Below are positions 37,817-44,613 of a stretch of DNA of 47,445 bases, one piece after another. The notes beneath the pieces were generated by a model that saw only the letters and a program-made list of their open reading frames with translations, had not been told where the DNA came from and ran no database searches. The stretch is from positions 1 through 47,445 of the IMG/VR virus record IMGVR_UViG_3300043219_000109; one strand, 5' to 3'. A program made the translations under genes and the position numbers. Numbering within the stretch: the stretch's first letter is position 1; each line of letters starts with the position of its first letter. Source of the DNA: a virus.

Positions 37817-38072
37817 TACTTTCTAAGCTCCTTTGATCGTCTGCCAATATTCCTTTCTTCTCTAAAATATCAAGCCATTTATTTAATATTTCAGAAGTAA
37901 ATAAATCACCCATTACAAAAGTATTTTCCCCAAAAAAACTATTAAGGCTCTCGACTTTAGGTAATATAAACCCTGTATCATAATTTGTGCTATATTGCTT
38001 TAAACATGGATAATCTTTCAATACATCATTATAGTTTTCACCGATATTATATACTTTGTGTCTATATGCCAT
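37809..38072 (-). CDS. Hypothetical protein upstream of terS (87 aa)
   Basis: An 87-residue protein with aromatic N-terminal half (KQYSTNYDTGFILPKVES) and a helical C-terminus (ILNKWLDILEKKGILADDQR). It overlaps terS by eight bases. No family is recognised; a packaging accessory role would be inferred from position only. Confidence 0.7.
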   Translation of the reverse strand: MAYRHKVYNIGENYNDVLKDYPCLKQYSTNYDTGFILPKVESLNSFFGENTFVMGDLFTSEILNKWLDILEKKGILADDQRSLESNG

Positions 38073-38271
38073 TGTTTACCTCTTGTATGCCTAGATTTTT
38101 CATTGCTTCTATATCAAAAGTAATTGCATTAGTTAGCAGTGTTGACACTTTTTCTACTGATGGATTATTGAATGTACTTAAATCGTAACACATCTTGTCT
38201 ATATCTGGTTTTAACTTAATGAGCAATCTTTTATATTTATCATCTCGTTTCTTTCTTTGTCTTTTGTTCAT
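38062..38271 (-). CDS. Small basic protein (69 aa)
   Basis: The first 24 residues are very basic (NKRQRKKRDDKYKRLLIKLK), followed by a helical domain (VEKVSTLLTNAITFDIEAMK). Nucleic-acid binding is plausible. It overlaps both neighbours by a few bases. Confidence 0.65.
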   Translation of the reverse strand: MNKRQRKKRDDKYKRLLIKLKPDIDKMCYDLSTFNNPSVEKVSTLLTNAITFDIEAMKNLGIQEVNNGI

Positions 38272-38465
38272 ACTATTATATTCCTATAGCTGTTTACAAA
38301 CATCTGGTTAAGTCTATCCTGACAAGCCTTTCTAATCTTGTCTCCTGGAAACTCTACACCGAAAGATCGGAGTGATTTAGTGTCACCTAATCCATCCATT
38401 AAACCACTTCTCCCCATTAGTGTCATAAAATCTGGTTTATATTCGTCTTGTATATCCTTATTCAT
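38268..38465 (-). CDS. Hypothetical protein (65 aa)
   Basis: A small protein (DFMTLMGRSGLMDGLGDTKS, then DRLNQMFVNSYRNIIV) whose stop overlaps the next start. No family is recognised. Confidence 0.65.
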   Translation of the reverse strand: MNKDIQDEYKPDFMTLMGRSGLMDGLGDTKSLRSFGVEFPGDKIRKACQDRLNQMFVNSYRNIIV

Positions 38466-38468
38466 TTA

Positions 38469-38660
38469 TTACCCCTTAAATCTTCCATGCTCTACTGCTT
38501 TTAGTCTCTCTTCTAGCTCTATGTTTTTATTGGTTAGCTCCTGGATCTTGTCAGTAAAGAATGCTAATAAATGTATCGCTTTACTTTCAAAGGTATCCTC
38601 GCAACCTTCTGAATACTTAGTTATTTCATCTTGTATGTCTTGGCTTGTATATTCTGTCAT
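38469..38660 (-). CDS. Coiled-coil small protein (63 aa)
   Basis: Acidic helical protein with a C-terminal heptad helix (IQELTNKNIELEERLKAVEH). Likely dimeric. Function unknown; it lies in the operon leading into the terminase genes. Confidence 0.65.
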   Translation of the reverse strand: MTEYTSQDIQDEITKYSEGCEDTFESKAIHLLAFFTDKIQELTNKNIELEERLKAVEHGRFKG

Positions 38661-38669
38661 ATTATCACC

Positions 38670-39224
38670 TTAAATCCTCTCGTTCCAAACATCTATAGAT
38701 ACCATTTGTTCTGGTGTTAACTTGGTACAATTCTCTAAATAAACATAATTGCTATTCTGAGTTATTATACTTTCATCATAATTGTATAATTCATCTGCAT
38801 CTATTCTACCAACCTTAAATATTTCTATAGTGGGAGTATTACAGTAGTTATGTCTTACCCAATCACCTACTTTTATTTTATTAGTATCTTCCTTTAATCT
38901 ATAACGGTATTTACCGCCAGAATTAATTACACATGGTATTATTTCTATCCTACAGTTTTTTGCTCTTCCAAAATCACACCATTCATTACCACCGTAAAAA
39001 CCTTCTATCTCTATATCATCTCTTGTAAAAAACTTCGATGGTAAATTGTCTATGTCTAAATCTTTCCATTGTTTGCCGTCAGGTGCTACCATATGATATC
39101 TTGGTTCGCTTTTATTCTCTACTTTCTCTATCCAATCATCAAGCCTTGAAATATTTCTCCATAAAGCGTTTATACTTTCATCTGTTGTTGGCTTGTAATC
39201 CATTCCCATACTTCCTGCACTCAC
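38670..39224 (-). CDS. Hypothetical protein, first gene of terminase operon (184 aa)
   Basis: GTG 39224 is used, six bases after AAGGAG. Residues about 45-115 contain DGKQWKDLDIDNLPSKFF and IEIIPCVINSGGKYRYRL, beta-rich. GDWVRHNYCNTPTIEIFKVG at about 132-151 resembles an SH3-like barrel. This second half looks like small phage proteins that regulate by unknown means. No confident family. Confidence 0.7.
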   Translation of the reverse strand: MSAGSMGMDYKPTTDESINALWRNISRLDDWIEKVENKSEPRYHMVAPDGKQWKDLDIDNLPSKFFTRDDIEIEGFYGGNEWCDFGRAKNCRIEIIPCVINSGGKYRYRLKEDTNKIKVGDWVRHNYCNTPTIEIFKVGRIDADELYNYDESIITQNSNYVYLENCTKLTPEQMVSIDVWNERI

Positions 39225-39240
39225 TCTGTTCTCCTTCTTA

Positions 39241-39269
39241 AGTATACCATATCTATATTATACTATCAA
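39241..39269 (-). promoter_or_regulatory. Promoter of the terminase operon
   Basis: Minus strand TTGATA (39269-39264), 17-bp spacer, TATACT (39246-39241) preceded by an extended -10 TGG. Transcription should start about 10 bases before the GTG at 39224, with AAGGAG in the short leader. It overlaps the 3' end of the 28-codon gene at 39253. Confidence 0.75.
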
Positions 39270-39339
39270 ATAACCACTTGATTTTAGTCTTGTGACAATT
39301 AGCTTTGCATTTAGTACATACTTTTTTCTTGCAAGTCAT
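39253..39339 (-). CDS. Cys/Lys micro-protein (28 aa)
   Basis: GGAGTG precedes the ATG. The 28 residues hold four Cys and one His in a compact pattern (CKKKVCTKCKANCHK), enough for a mini zinc knuckle. It lies at the end of the Rha-2 operon and its last codons contain the next promoter. Too short to be sure that it is translated. Confidence 0.45.
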   Translation of the reverse strand: MTCKKKVCTKCKANCHKTKIKWLFDSII

Positions 39340-39341
39340 AT

Positions 39342-39602
39342 CTATTCACTCCCCTTTGCTATCTGATCCGCTGTGCATTGATCGCAGTTTAAACCGTCAC
39401 AATGCTCATGGATATATTTGTAGTTTACTTCATATCCTAATCTCTCTGGACAATAATCTTTATTTGATTTAATAAGTCTCTTTGTTAGATCTTCTATTAT
39501 TGATTGGGCTTCATCGTATTTGACATATTGACCGTCTTTATGTTCAATCATATCCTCAATATCATAATAATGTATCATATCGTTAAAGTTGTATCTCTTC
39601 AT
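39342..39602 (-). CDS. Ea22-like accessory protein (86 aa)
   Basis: Begins KRYNFNDMIHYYDIEDMIEH, a pattern shared with 44914-45198 and 30981-31307 (KRYD/KRFD starts), then a helix and a terminal HCDGLNCDQCTADQ Cys motif. It belongs to the genome's family of short Cys-tailed early proteins. Role unknown. Confidence 0.65.
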   Translation of the reverse strand: MKRYNFNDMIHYYDIEDMIEHKDGQYVKYDEAQSIIEDLTKRLIKSNKDYCPERLGYEVNYKYIHEHCDGLNCDQCTADQIAKGSE

Positions 39603-39608
39603 ATATCC

Positions 39609-39884
39609 CTACTCCTTGATCTTGTATAAAGTTGTCATTATCCAATAGTATTTATATCCTTCAAGCTTTCCAATACATGGGATAGTACATTTTAAAGGAC
39701 ACTCATTATTACCTTCCATGCCTAAATCTTCAAGGTCACAATTACCACAACACTTCATACTCTCTATTTTGTCCTCTAAGGATTGGATATATAAATCTAC
39801 TCTCAATAAATCCCCATATCCTAATAATAAATCTTCACAGGCATCTATTGGATCTTTTAATAATCTTCCTATCTCTCTATTCAT
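39609..39884 (-). CDS. Cys-motif accessory protein (91 aa)
   Basis: A helical N-terminus is followed by CCGNCDLEDLGMEGNNECPL at about residues 45-64 and a CxxxxC pair. The CCGNC motif recurs at 44639-44917 (CCGNCKNVDYDGG), showing paralogy. Such CCGNC proteins are found in many phages without known function. Confidence 0.65.
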   Translation of the reverse strand: MNREIGRLLKDPIDACEDLLLGYGDLLRVDLYIQSLEDKIESMKCCGNCDLEDLGMEGNNECPLKCTIPCIGKLEGYKYYWIMTTLYKIKE

Positions 39885-40105
39885 TATCTATCTCCCTTAA
39901 ACCAAGGTTTCCCGTTAACCTCTTTAAATTTAATCAGAGATTCTTCGGCAATTTTAAAACTTTTCCCACATACTTTGCATTTAGCCCCGCATGGTGTCCG
40001 TGATAATCTCCACATAGTACTACAATTCAAGCAATATGGCATATAGTCAGGCTCTCCATTATACCACTTGCTATCTAAAGAAAACACTGCCTCTTTTTCT
40101 GTCAT
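39884..40105 (-). CDS. Zinc-ribbon protein (73 aa)
   Basis: ATG 40105 is chosen for the AAGGAGAGAGGG before it. The pattern PYCLNCSTMWRLSRTPCGAK, then CKVCGKSF, forms a four-Cys zinc ribbon. It is related to the 90-residue protein at 28963-29235. Function unknown. Confidence 0.7.
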   Translation of the reverse strand: MTEKEAVFSLDSKWYNGEPDYMPYCLNCSTMWRLSRTPCGAKCKVCGKSFKIAEESLIKFKEVNGKPWFKGDR

Positions 40106-40121
40106 CCCTCTCTCCTTTGGG

Positions 40122-40394
40122 TTATACCTGTTCATATGTCGTGTGGAAAATATCAGGTTTACATGGATAACATTCACCCTTAACACCCTTAATTATATAA
40201 TCCCCTATGTCAGCGTTCATTTTCCCTTCTAAGGTAAAGATTTTTAACCCATCGGTTAGAACTAAATTATGCAGCTTGTTAACACTCCAATCCTTTACAG
40301 AGTGATGTCTCCCCGTAAAGTTAAAAATCTCTTTTGTATTTGTTCCATTCCATTCTATCGCTTCAATAATTACTGGTTTCTTTCTATACCGCAT
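40122..40394 (-). CDS. Widespread phage protein with MRYRKKPV start (90 aa)
   Basis: ATG 40394, after GAGGGAGATAAG, gives the familiar start MRYRKKPVIIEAIEWNG and the familiar end GDYIIKGVKGECYPCKPDIF. These two blocks define a very common short phage/prophage protein whose function has not been established. The longer upstream frame lacks a ribosome site. Confidence 0.85.
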   Translation of the reverse strand: MRYRKKPVIIEAIEWNGTNTKEIFNFTGRHHSVKDWSVNKLHNLVLTDGLKIFTLEGKMNADIGDYIIKGVKGECYPCKPDIFHTTYEQV

Positions 40395-40435
40395 CTTATC
40401 TCCCTCTATTGGTTTTATTAGACTCTCTGATAGTT

Positions 40436-40612
40436 CTACACCACAACACCATGATCTTGATTCCATACTTTAACCTTCTCAGCAAAATATTTTGATCGCT
40501 TATCTTGTCTATTAATTGCCATAGGAGTTTCTTTTTGTTTATATTCCTCATAAAATAAATCTATAGGTGTTGTAAAGCCTATAATTATTGTTGCAAATAT
40601 TATTGTTATCAT
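40436..40612 (-). CDS. Small protein with signal-like N-terminus (58 aa)
   Basis: GGAGG precedes the ATG. Residues 1-17 are hydrophobic (ITIIFATIIIGFTTPI) and could be a membrane anchor or short signal; the rest is charged (YEEYKQKETPMAINRQDKRS). No family is recognised. Confidence 0.6.
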   Translation of the reverse strand: MITIIFATIIIGFTTPIDLFYEEYKQKETPMAINRQDKRSKYFAEKVKVWNQDHGVVV

Positions 40613-40795
40613 TTACGCCTCCAATCCCAATAACTCAACGCCATTTATCTTTAAACTCTTTAATGTTCTAAAATCAGTATGATTCATTCTACATCTTTCA
40701 TCATCTTCTACATAGCTTAACTCTTCATTTACAAAATCTAAATCTGTAACAATGTATTCTTTATCACAACATTTACAAATCATTATTGCATTCAT
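40613..40795 (-). CDS. Zinc-knuckle small protein (60 aa)
   Basis: CKCC at residues 7-10 and one later Cys, then an acidic helical part. Its ATG overlaps the stop of the Rha-2 gene, and an AAGGAG lies upstream. Function unknown. Confidence 0.65.
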   Translation of the reverse strand: MNAIMICKCCDKEYIVTDLDFVNEELSYVEDDERCRMNHTDFRTLKSLKINGVELLGLEA

Positions 40796-41442
40796 TTTAA
40801 CTCCTTAATAGTAAATAGTGGTTCTAATACGGATTTAATATCTGAATATTCTTTTTCCATTTCTAACATAGGTTTAATAAGACTTTCTGCTAAATCGATT
40901 CTTTTTATATCTTCCACAGATGCCCAATCCTCTCTGAATCTATTAGGCTTTACTTTCAATTCTTTACATTCTGTTTTGTAATCCTTGAAATCCTCAGTCA
41001 ATCCAGTTAAAGAATAAACCAACCGTGTAAAGTTACTATATCCTTTACCATGCATACGTTCGTTTTCTCCACTCTCTTCTATTGCATCTGTTAAAGTCTT
41101 TCTTGTTTGGATTCCTACAAGTCGAACAAGGTCTTTTGAGTTGATATGTTCACGCATTTTAAAGAACTCTTTAACTAATTGCTTTTTAAACTCAATAGCC
41201 TTTTCATTGTTCCTTAATAATGTTGCAAGAAATGTTGCTTGTTGCTCATTCAATATTGCAACTTTAATGTTTTGTCCACTATCAGAAGATGTGATTCTAA
41301 ATCGCACCTTTCCAAAATCCTCTAAATCTTTTTTATACACTGAACACATTCTATATATAGATCTATGCTGTACATCAAACCCCATAGCCATATCATAAGA
41401 ATAAATTACTGGTACATTTCTTTCTAATTTTATTATTTCCAT
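40792..41442 (-). CDS. Rha-family phage regulator, copy 2 (216 aa)
   Basis: N-terminal Rha-like domain (about residues 10-100: VPVIYSYDMAMGFDVQHRSI, GKVRFRI, LNEQQATFLATLLRNNEK). The C-terminal domain (RKTLTDAIEESGENERMHGKG ... SVLEPLFTIKELK) is homologous to 29232-29870. ATG 41442 is chosen because the -10 box lies five bases upstream, so the transcript would be leaderless; ATG 41457 lies inside the promoter spacer. As with copy 1, it is divergent from a plus-strand island and heads a block of small early genes. Confidence 0.85.
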   Translation of the reverse strand: MEIIKLERNVPVIYSYDMAMGFDVQHRSIYRMCSVYKKDLEDFGKVRFRITSSDSGQNIKVAILNEQQATFLATLLRNNEKAIEFKKQLVKEFFKMREHINSKDLVRLVGIQTRKTLTDAIEESGENERMHGKGYSNFTRLVYSLTGLTEDFKDYKTECKELKVKPNRFREDWASVEDIKRIDLAESLIKPMLEMEKEYSDIKSVLEPLFTIKELK

Positions 41443-41447
41443 AATTA

Positions 41448-41476
41448 AAGATATCATTTGTTTGTATTCTTGTCAA
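41448..41476 (-). promoter_or_regulatory. Leaderless promoter of Rha copy 2
   Basis: Minus strand TTGACA (41476-41471), 17-bp spacer, TATCTT (41453-41448), then five bases to ATG 41442. Divergent from the plus promoter at 41485-41513, eight bases away. Confidence 0.65.
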
Positions 41477-41484
41477 CTATATGC

Positions 41485-41513
41485 TTGCAATATGTTATAG
41501 TTAATGTTATATT
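41485..41513 (+). promoter_or_regulatory. Promoter of the tRNA-like RNA and 41661 island
   Basis: TTGCAA (41485-41490), 17-bp spacer, TATATT (41508-41513). The expected start, six to seven bases on, coincides with the 5' end of the folded RNA at 41520. Confidence 0.65.
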
Positions 41514-41519
41514 GATTAT

Positions 41520-41640
41520 AGGTAAGAAACATTTTGGTGATGTTACTAGAAAGAACCAACACGAAGCATGCATAAGCGTTGGGTGATATAACTAGGACTG
41601 CTGTCATGCAGTAAAGCCCGTTCGATTCGGGACTTACTTA
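41520..41640 (+). ncRNA. tRNA-like structured RNA (121 nt)
   Basis: The ends pair as a 7-bp acceptor-like stem (AGGTAAG with CTTACTT, one G-T). A D-arm-like hairpin ACAT-TTTGGTG-ATGT follows, and the 3' side carries a T-arm-like CCCG-TTCGATT-CGGG. Between them are a long arm with CCAAC/GTTGG around a 17-base loop and a hairpin ACTGC-TGTCAT-GCAGT. It is not a normal tRNA: there is no seven-base anticodon loop on a five-pair stem, and it is about 45 bases too long. It is the 5' leader of the 41661 island or a separate small RNA. Confidence 0.55.
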
Positions 41641-41660
41641 TTTATATTAAGGAGATAATA

Positions 41661-42032
41661 ATGAGAGAGATTAAATTTAGAGTATGGGATTCTGGAATAC
41701 CAAAAGACTTAAATGAGTGTATGGATGAGGATACAGAGATAACAGGTAATTATGTTGATTGGGATTACGTTAAAAAATCTGATTATTTAATTGATGGTCT
41801 TGATGGTAAATATCCTATAGAACAATTTACAGGAATAAAAGATAAGAACGGTAAAGAGATTTATGAAGGAGATATTATTTATCTTGCTGGCGTAGGTCAT
41901 GCGACAGTTTTATATTGTGATGAAATAGCTAGTTTCGTTTTTATGCATGATGATATAAATTGGCAATATTGGGAGATCTTAGAGGATAAAGATTCACTTG
42001 AAATATTAGGACACATTCACGACAAGATTTAA
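41661..42032 (+). CDS. YopX-family protein, copy 1 (123 aa)
   Basis: The start MREIKFRVWD, the QFTGIKDKNGKEIYEGDIIY centre and the LEILGHIHDK end define the YopX family of phage proteins, which have an SH3-like barrel and no known biochemical role. AAGGAG precedes the ATG. A shorter paralog lies at 45735-46085. Confidence 0.95.
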   Translation: MREIKFRVWDSGIPKDLNECMDEDTEITGNYVDWDYVKKSDYLIDGLDGKYPIEQFTGIKDKNGKEIYEGDIIYLAGVGHATVLYCDEIASFVFMHDDINWQYWEILEDKDSLEILGHIHDKI

Positions 42033-42072
42033 CCTTATGTTATTATTATCTTATATTAAAGAGGAGAACGGA

Positions 42073-42288
42073 ATGAAAATATTAAAAATGACATCAATGT
42101 GTAATAATGATTTTGTAGCTGACATGATATGCGAGCATTGTGGTAGAGAGGTTGAATTAACAACTGGATATAATGACGGGTTTTATCATGATTATGTTAT
42201 CCCTGCTATGTTGTGTAAGGGATGTAATAAAAATAGACATGGTGGATCTGAGACAGAACACCCTATGGCTGGAGTTATGACAATTTAA
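42073..42288 (+). CDS. Zinc-binding small protein (71 aa)
   Basis: ATG 42073 is chosen for GAGGAG before it. CEHC at about residues 21-24 and CKGC at about 49-52 form a zinc ribbon, with a conserved-looking YNDGFYHDYVIPAMLC between. No family is recognised. Confidence 0.7.
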   Translation: MKILKMTSMCNNDFVADMICEHCGREVELTTGYNDGFYHDYVIPAMLCKGCNKNRHGGSETEHPMAGVMTI

Positions 42289-42326
42289 CATTATGATATT
42301 ATTAAAGTATATAAGGAGAATAGAGA

Positions 42327-42473
42327 ATGGGTAAAGGTCAAAGAATTGATTTAATGATTGAGAGACATATTGGATTAGGTATCAGATGGACAACTAAATG
42401 GACTTATGCTTTTGAGCTATCAATTAGCATATTATGTTTTACATTTATATTTGGATTTGGTGATAAGCAATAA
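42327..42473 (+). CDS. Small membrane protein (48 aa)
   Basis: AAGGAG precedes the ATG. A basic N-terminal half (IERHIGLGIRWTTKW) is followed by one hydrophobic span (LSISILCFTFIFGFG). Function unknown. It is the last gene of the island. Confidence 0.65.
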   Translation: MGKGQRIDLMIERHIGLGIRWTTKWTYAFELSISILCFTFIFGFGDKQ

Positions 42474-42568
42474 TAATTGTGTTTGGGTTATCACTATATA
42501 GCAAGTGATAGTTATGGATCTATCAGTTACAGGTGTAATTAAGATTAGTCTTTCTTGCTGTTTTTATA

Positions 42569-42592
42569 GCCCTCAGTTAAGAGGGCTTTTTT
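42569..42592 (+). terminator. Rho-independent terminator of the 41661 island
   Basis: GCCCTC/GAGGGC with loop AGTTAA and six T. It is preceded by an untranslated ~95-base stretch that holds another hairpin (TATCACT at 42489-42495 with AGTGATA at 42504-42510). Confidence 0.92.
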
Positions 42593-42606
42593 ATGCCCTT
42601 ATATAT

Positions 42607-42759
42607 TCAATTCCCCTGCTTACCCTGCATATGCCCTAATAATTCACTTCGCAATATATTCAATGTTTTCCTATAATCTTTCAATTCTAATTCAGCAACT
42701 TTTACTCTGTTTTCGTATCTAGTTATTGACTCATTTAACTCTGACTGTCTTACATCCAT
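42607..42759 (-). CDS. Coiled-coil small protein (50 aa)
   Basis: A charged helical 50-mer (LNESITRYENRVKVAELELK, then RKTLNILRSELLG). It overlaps the preceding gene by 10 bases and is the last gene of the leader-B operon. Function unknown. Confidence 0.6.
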   Translation of the reverse strand: MDVRQSELNESITRYENRVKVAELELKDYRKTLNILRSELLGHMQGKQGN

Positions 42760-43025
42760 TTAACTATTTTCTCCTCTTTAATAATTGGTTTAAAATTATT
42801 TGCTAATTCTTTAAATCTTTTTATGGTTATTTCTACACCATCTAATGCAAATACTTCCGGCTTTCTATCTGACTGTAAAGCAAAGTTTAAGTGACCTAAA
42901 CATACATAGTTTTTGCCAGCCATAATGCTAGAATCACACCCACATTTTACCATAGATCTTGACTTGTTGTTATACCCTTCATAGTCACATTTACCAGTAT
43001 TATTATTTAATTTATATTTCACCAT
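42750..43025 (-). CDS. Cys-rich hypothetical protein (91 aa)
   Basis: Cys and His residues at CDYEGY, MVKCGCDSS and YVCLGHLNF suggest a zinc site in the first half. The second half is a helix (EITIKRFKELANNFKPIIKE). It is coupled to the gene before it by ATGGTGA overlap. No family is recognised. Confidence 0.65.
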   Translation of the reverse strand: MVKYKLNNNTGKCDYEGYNNKSRSMVKCGCDSSIMAGKNYVCLGHLNFALQSDRKPEVFALDGVEITIKRFKELANNFKPIIKEEKIVKWM

Positions 43026-43171
43026 ATACCCCTTAACATTCTCTTTGCTCTATGACACCATATGCTCTTAGGAATCCTATTAACCCCCATTGATATAACA
43101 TATACTTTCATCCTGGCATATCTCATGCACCTTGTTTCTTCTTTCTTGCGCTGCCTCTTATTTGACACCAT
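43019..43171 (-). CDS. Small basic protein (50 aa)
   Basis: A frame of 50 codons with strongly basic product (SNKRQRKKEETRCMRYARMK, then RAKRMLRGIW). Its TGA overlaps the start region of the following gene and its start overlaps the coiled-coil gene by 13 bases. The ribosome site (AAGGGAAT) is weaker than its neighbours'. Nucleic-acid binding is possible. Confidence 0.5.
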   Translation of the reverse strand: MVSNKRQRKKEETRCMRYARMKVYVISMGVNRIPKSIWCHRAKRMLRGIW

Positions 43172-43460
43172 AATTCCCTTTAAGATCGTGAATACTGTTT
43201 TCTAGGTTCTTTATCCTACTGTCTCGCCTCTTAGTTCTTTGATTTGCTTGGCTAATAGCTCCTCTAAGCGTTTTGTTATCCTCTTCGGTACATTCTAACG
43301 TTTTAAGCTTTTCGAGCGCCGTACGGTGTTTCTCGGTCAATCCGTTATAGTTTGCACTTAGTTTGCTATACTTAGCGTTTAGTGTTGCTATCTCGTTAAC
43401 TTGCTGCTGATTCCGTTGTAAATTGTCTAGTGTTTTTGGTGTGTTCCATGATTTAATCAT
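43158..43460 (-). CDS. Coiled-coil protein (100 aa)
   Basis: Nearly the whole length is a heptad-bearing helix (LDNLQRNQQQVNEIATLNAK, LENSIHDLKGNYG) with a Cys near residue 57. Function unknown; similar helical proteins accompany replication genes in many phages. Confidence 0.65.
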   Translation of the reverse strand: MIKSWNTPKTLDNLQRNQQQVNEIATLNAKYSKLSANYNGLTEKHRTALEKLKTLECTEEDNKTLRGAISQANQRTKRRDSRIKNLENSIHDLKGNYGVK

Positions 43461-43642
43461 CTTCTGTACCCCTCACGCATTGTCATATCAACAAACTTTT
43501 CTAATTGTTTCTCTAACCATTTAGTGTATCTGTATAATCTCATGTATTCATTATCAGTGCAGCTATACTCACATAAATCTTCACTACCTAATGACCTAGT
43601 GTACTCTAGTTCAAACTCTTTGTGTGTTGGTATATATCCCAT
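43457..43642 (-). CDS. Hypothetical protein (61 aa)
   Basis: A short protein with acidic first half and aromatic/basic second half (MRLYRYTKWLE). Its stop overlaps the start of the coiled-coil gene. No family is recognised. Confidence 0.65.
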   Translation of the reverse strand: MGYIPTHKEFELEYTRSLGSEDLCEYSCTDNEYMRLYRYTKWLEKQLEKFVDMTMREGYRR

Positions 43643-43667
43643 TGTTATCTCCTATCCTCTAAACCTA

Positions 43668-43925
43668 TCATGGTAAATATTCGTCATATTCTTGTGATAT
43701 AGCACTCATTGCATTGTTGATTAAATGAATATCATCACTTCTGCGTTCTTCATGTCCTGCATTGTTTATGCTATCAGATAACTTTCTAAGAGTATCATAA
43801 TGTTGTGCATTTTCAACTCCTTTAATATCTTGTGATACCTCTTCCAAAAAACTTTCCATAGCCTTTAACAGTTCATAACTACCATCATGCTTTTTACATA
43901 AATCATACAATTCTTTTTCTCTCAT
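43668..43925 (-). CDS. Helical hypothetical protein (85 aa)
   Basis: An all-helical, acidic protein (YDLCKKHDGSYELLKAMESF, then HLINNAMSAISQEYDEY). It is the gene after the replication-type protein. No family is recognised. Confidence 0.65.
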   Translation of the reverse strand: MREKELYDLCKKHDGSYELLKAMESFLEEVSQDIKGVENAQHYDTLRKLSDSINNAGHEERRSDDIHLINNAMSAISQEYDEYLP

Positions 43926-43940
43926 ACTCTCTCCCTTTAA

Positions 43941-44450
43941 TTATACCCGTTTAATTTTAATCTCACCCATTATATTTTTAGGATCAAAATGTGTATATTC
44001 CTCTGGATGTAGTTTCATTTGTTCTTCCCTATTCCACTTATTAGTATTAGTTGGTTTCTTCTCACTAACTTTAACTACATAATCTTTAGGCTCAAATAAC
44101 CCTGTCCAGCCACTATTAACCGATTGGTCTACAATTGCTATTGCTTTTCGCTTACTGCCGTTAGATAGCTTGTTAAGGTTAGTTATAGCACCTTTTATAG
44201 CTCGGTCGGTGTTGCTTGCTTTCTTCTTAATCCTAATAGTAGTGTATTCTTTCCAGACAATTTGAAAGTCTTCATCGTTAAAGAATTGTAAATCACTGCT
44301 TGGACAATACTTTTCTGATTTCGGCTTTGGTAATGTCTTTTGTGACTCTTGTAAACCGTTTATTATCATATCTTTCATTATATCCATTTCTTTTTGGAAC
44401 CTGTCTAGTTTTCTTAGTAGTACTTTCTCTAATTCTGTTAGCTCTTTCAC
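43941..44450 (-). CDS. Replication initiator/loader-like protein (169 aa)
   Basis: GTG 44450 follows AAAGGAA. A helical N-terminus is followed, at about residues 52-118, by a domain with the sequence style WKEYTTIRIKKKASNTDRAI ... NLNKLSNGSKRKAIAIVDQS, NSGWTGLFEP. This is the C-terminal helicase-loader/initiator accessory domain found in many phage replication proteins, where AIxIVExSIxNGWxGLF is the conserved core. The usual N-terminal winged helix is absent, so it may work with the overlapping protein encoded at 44293-44613. Confidence 0.75.
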   Translation of the reverse strand: MKELTELEKVLLRKLDRFQKEMDIMKDMIINGLQESQKTLPKPKSEKYCPSSDLQFFNDEDFQIVWKEYTTIRIKKKASNTDRAIKGAITNLNKLSNGSKRKAIAIVDQSVNSGWTGLFEPKDYVVKVSEKKPTNTNKWNREEQMKLHPEEYTHFDPKNIMGEIKIKRV

Positions 44451-44613
44451 TTTCCTTTAACCTACTGTTTTTTAATATCCATGTATATAAATATTCTTTA
44501 GCATTAAATTGTGTACAAGGTCTTAAAGTTATTGTACTCGCTAAACTTACAAATCTTTTATAGGGTATATCTAATGTCTTAGTATAACCCTTACGGAATA
44601 ACCAGCTTTTCAT
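44293..44613 (-). CDS. Hypothetical protein overlapping the replication gene (106 aa)
   Basis: The unique N-terminal ~55 residues (GYTKTLDIPYKRFVSLASTI, then FNAKEYLYTWILKN) look folded. The overlapping C-terminal half is basic and low in hydrophobics (STTKKTRQVPKRNGYN), as expected of the shadow frame of the replication gene. The ATG lies in the loop of a 10-bp hairpin. It may supply the missing N-terminal part of the replication function, but this is inference. Confidence 0.5.
   Translation of the reverse strand: MKSWLFRKGYTKTLDIPYKRFVSLASTITLRPCTQFNAKEYLYTWILKNSRLKESERANRIRESTTKKTRQVPKRNGYNERYDNKRFTRVTKDITKAEIRKVLSKQ

Noticed and set aside
40122-40466. Longer start for the MRYRKKP protein at 40466
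   Set aside because: No ribosome site at 40466, while ATG 40394 has a strong one and gives the start usual for this family.
41520-41640. A functional tRNA-Asp(GUC) based on ACTGC-TGTCAT-GCAGT
   Set aside because: The loop has six bases, not seven, and no matching D arm or acceptor is found at the proper distance; the hairpin fits better as an extra arm of a larger tRNA-like fold.
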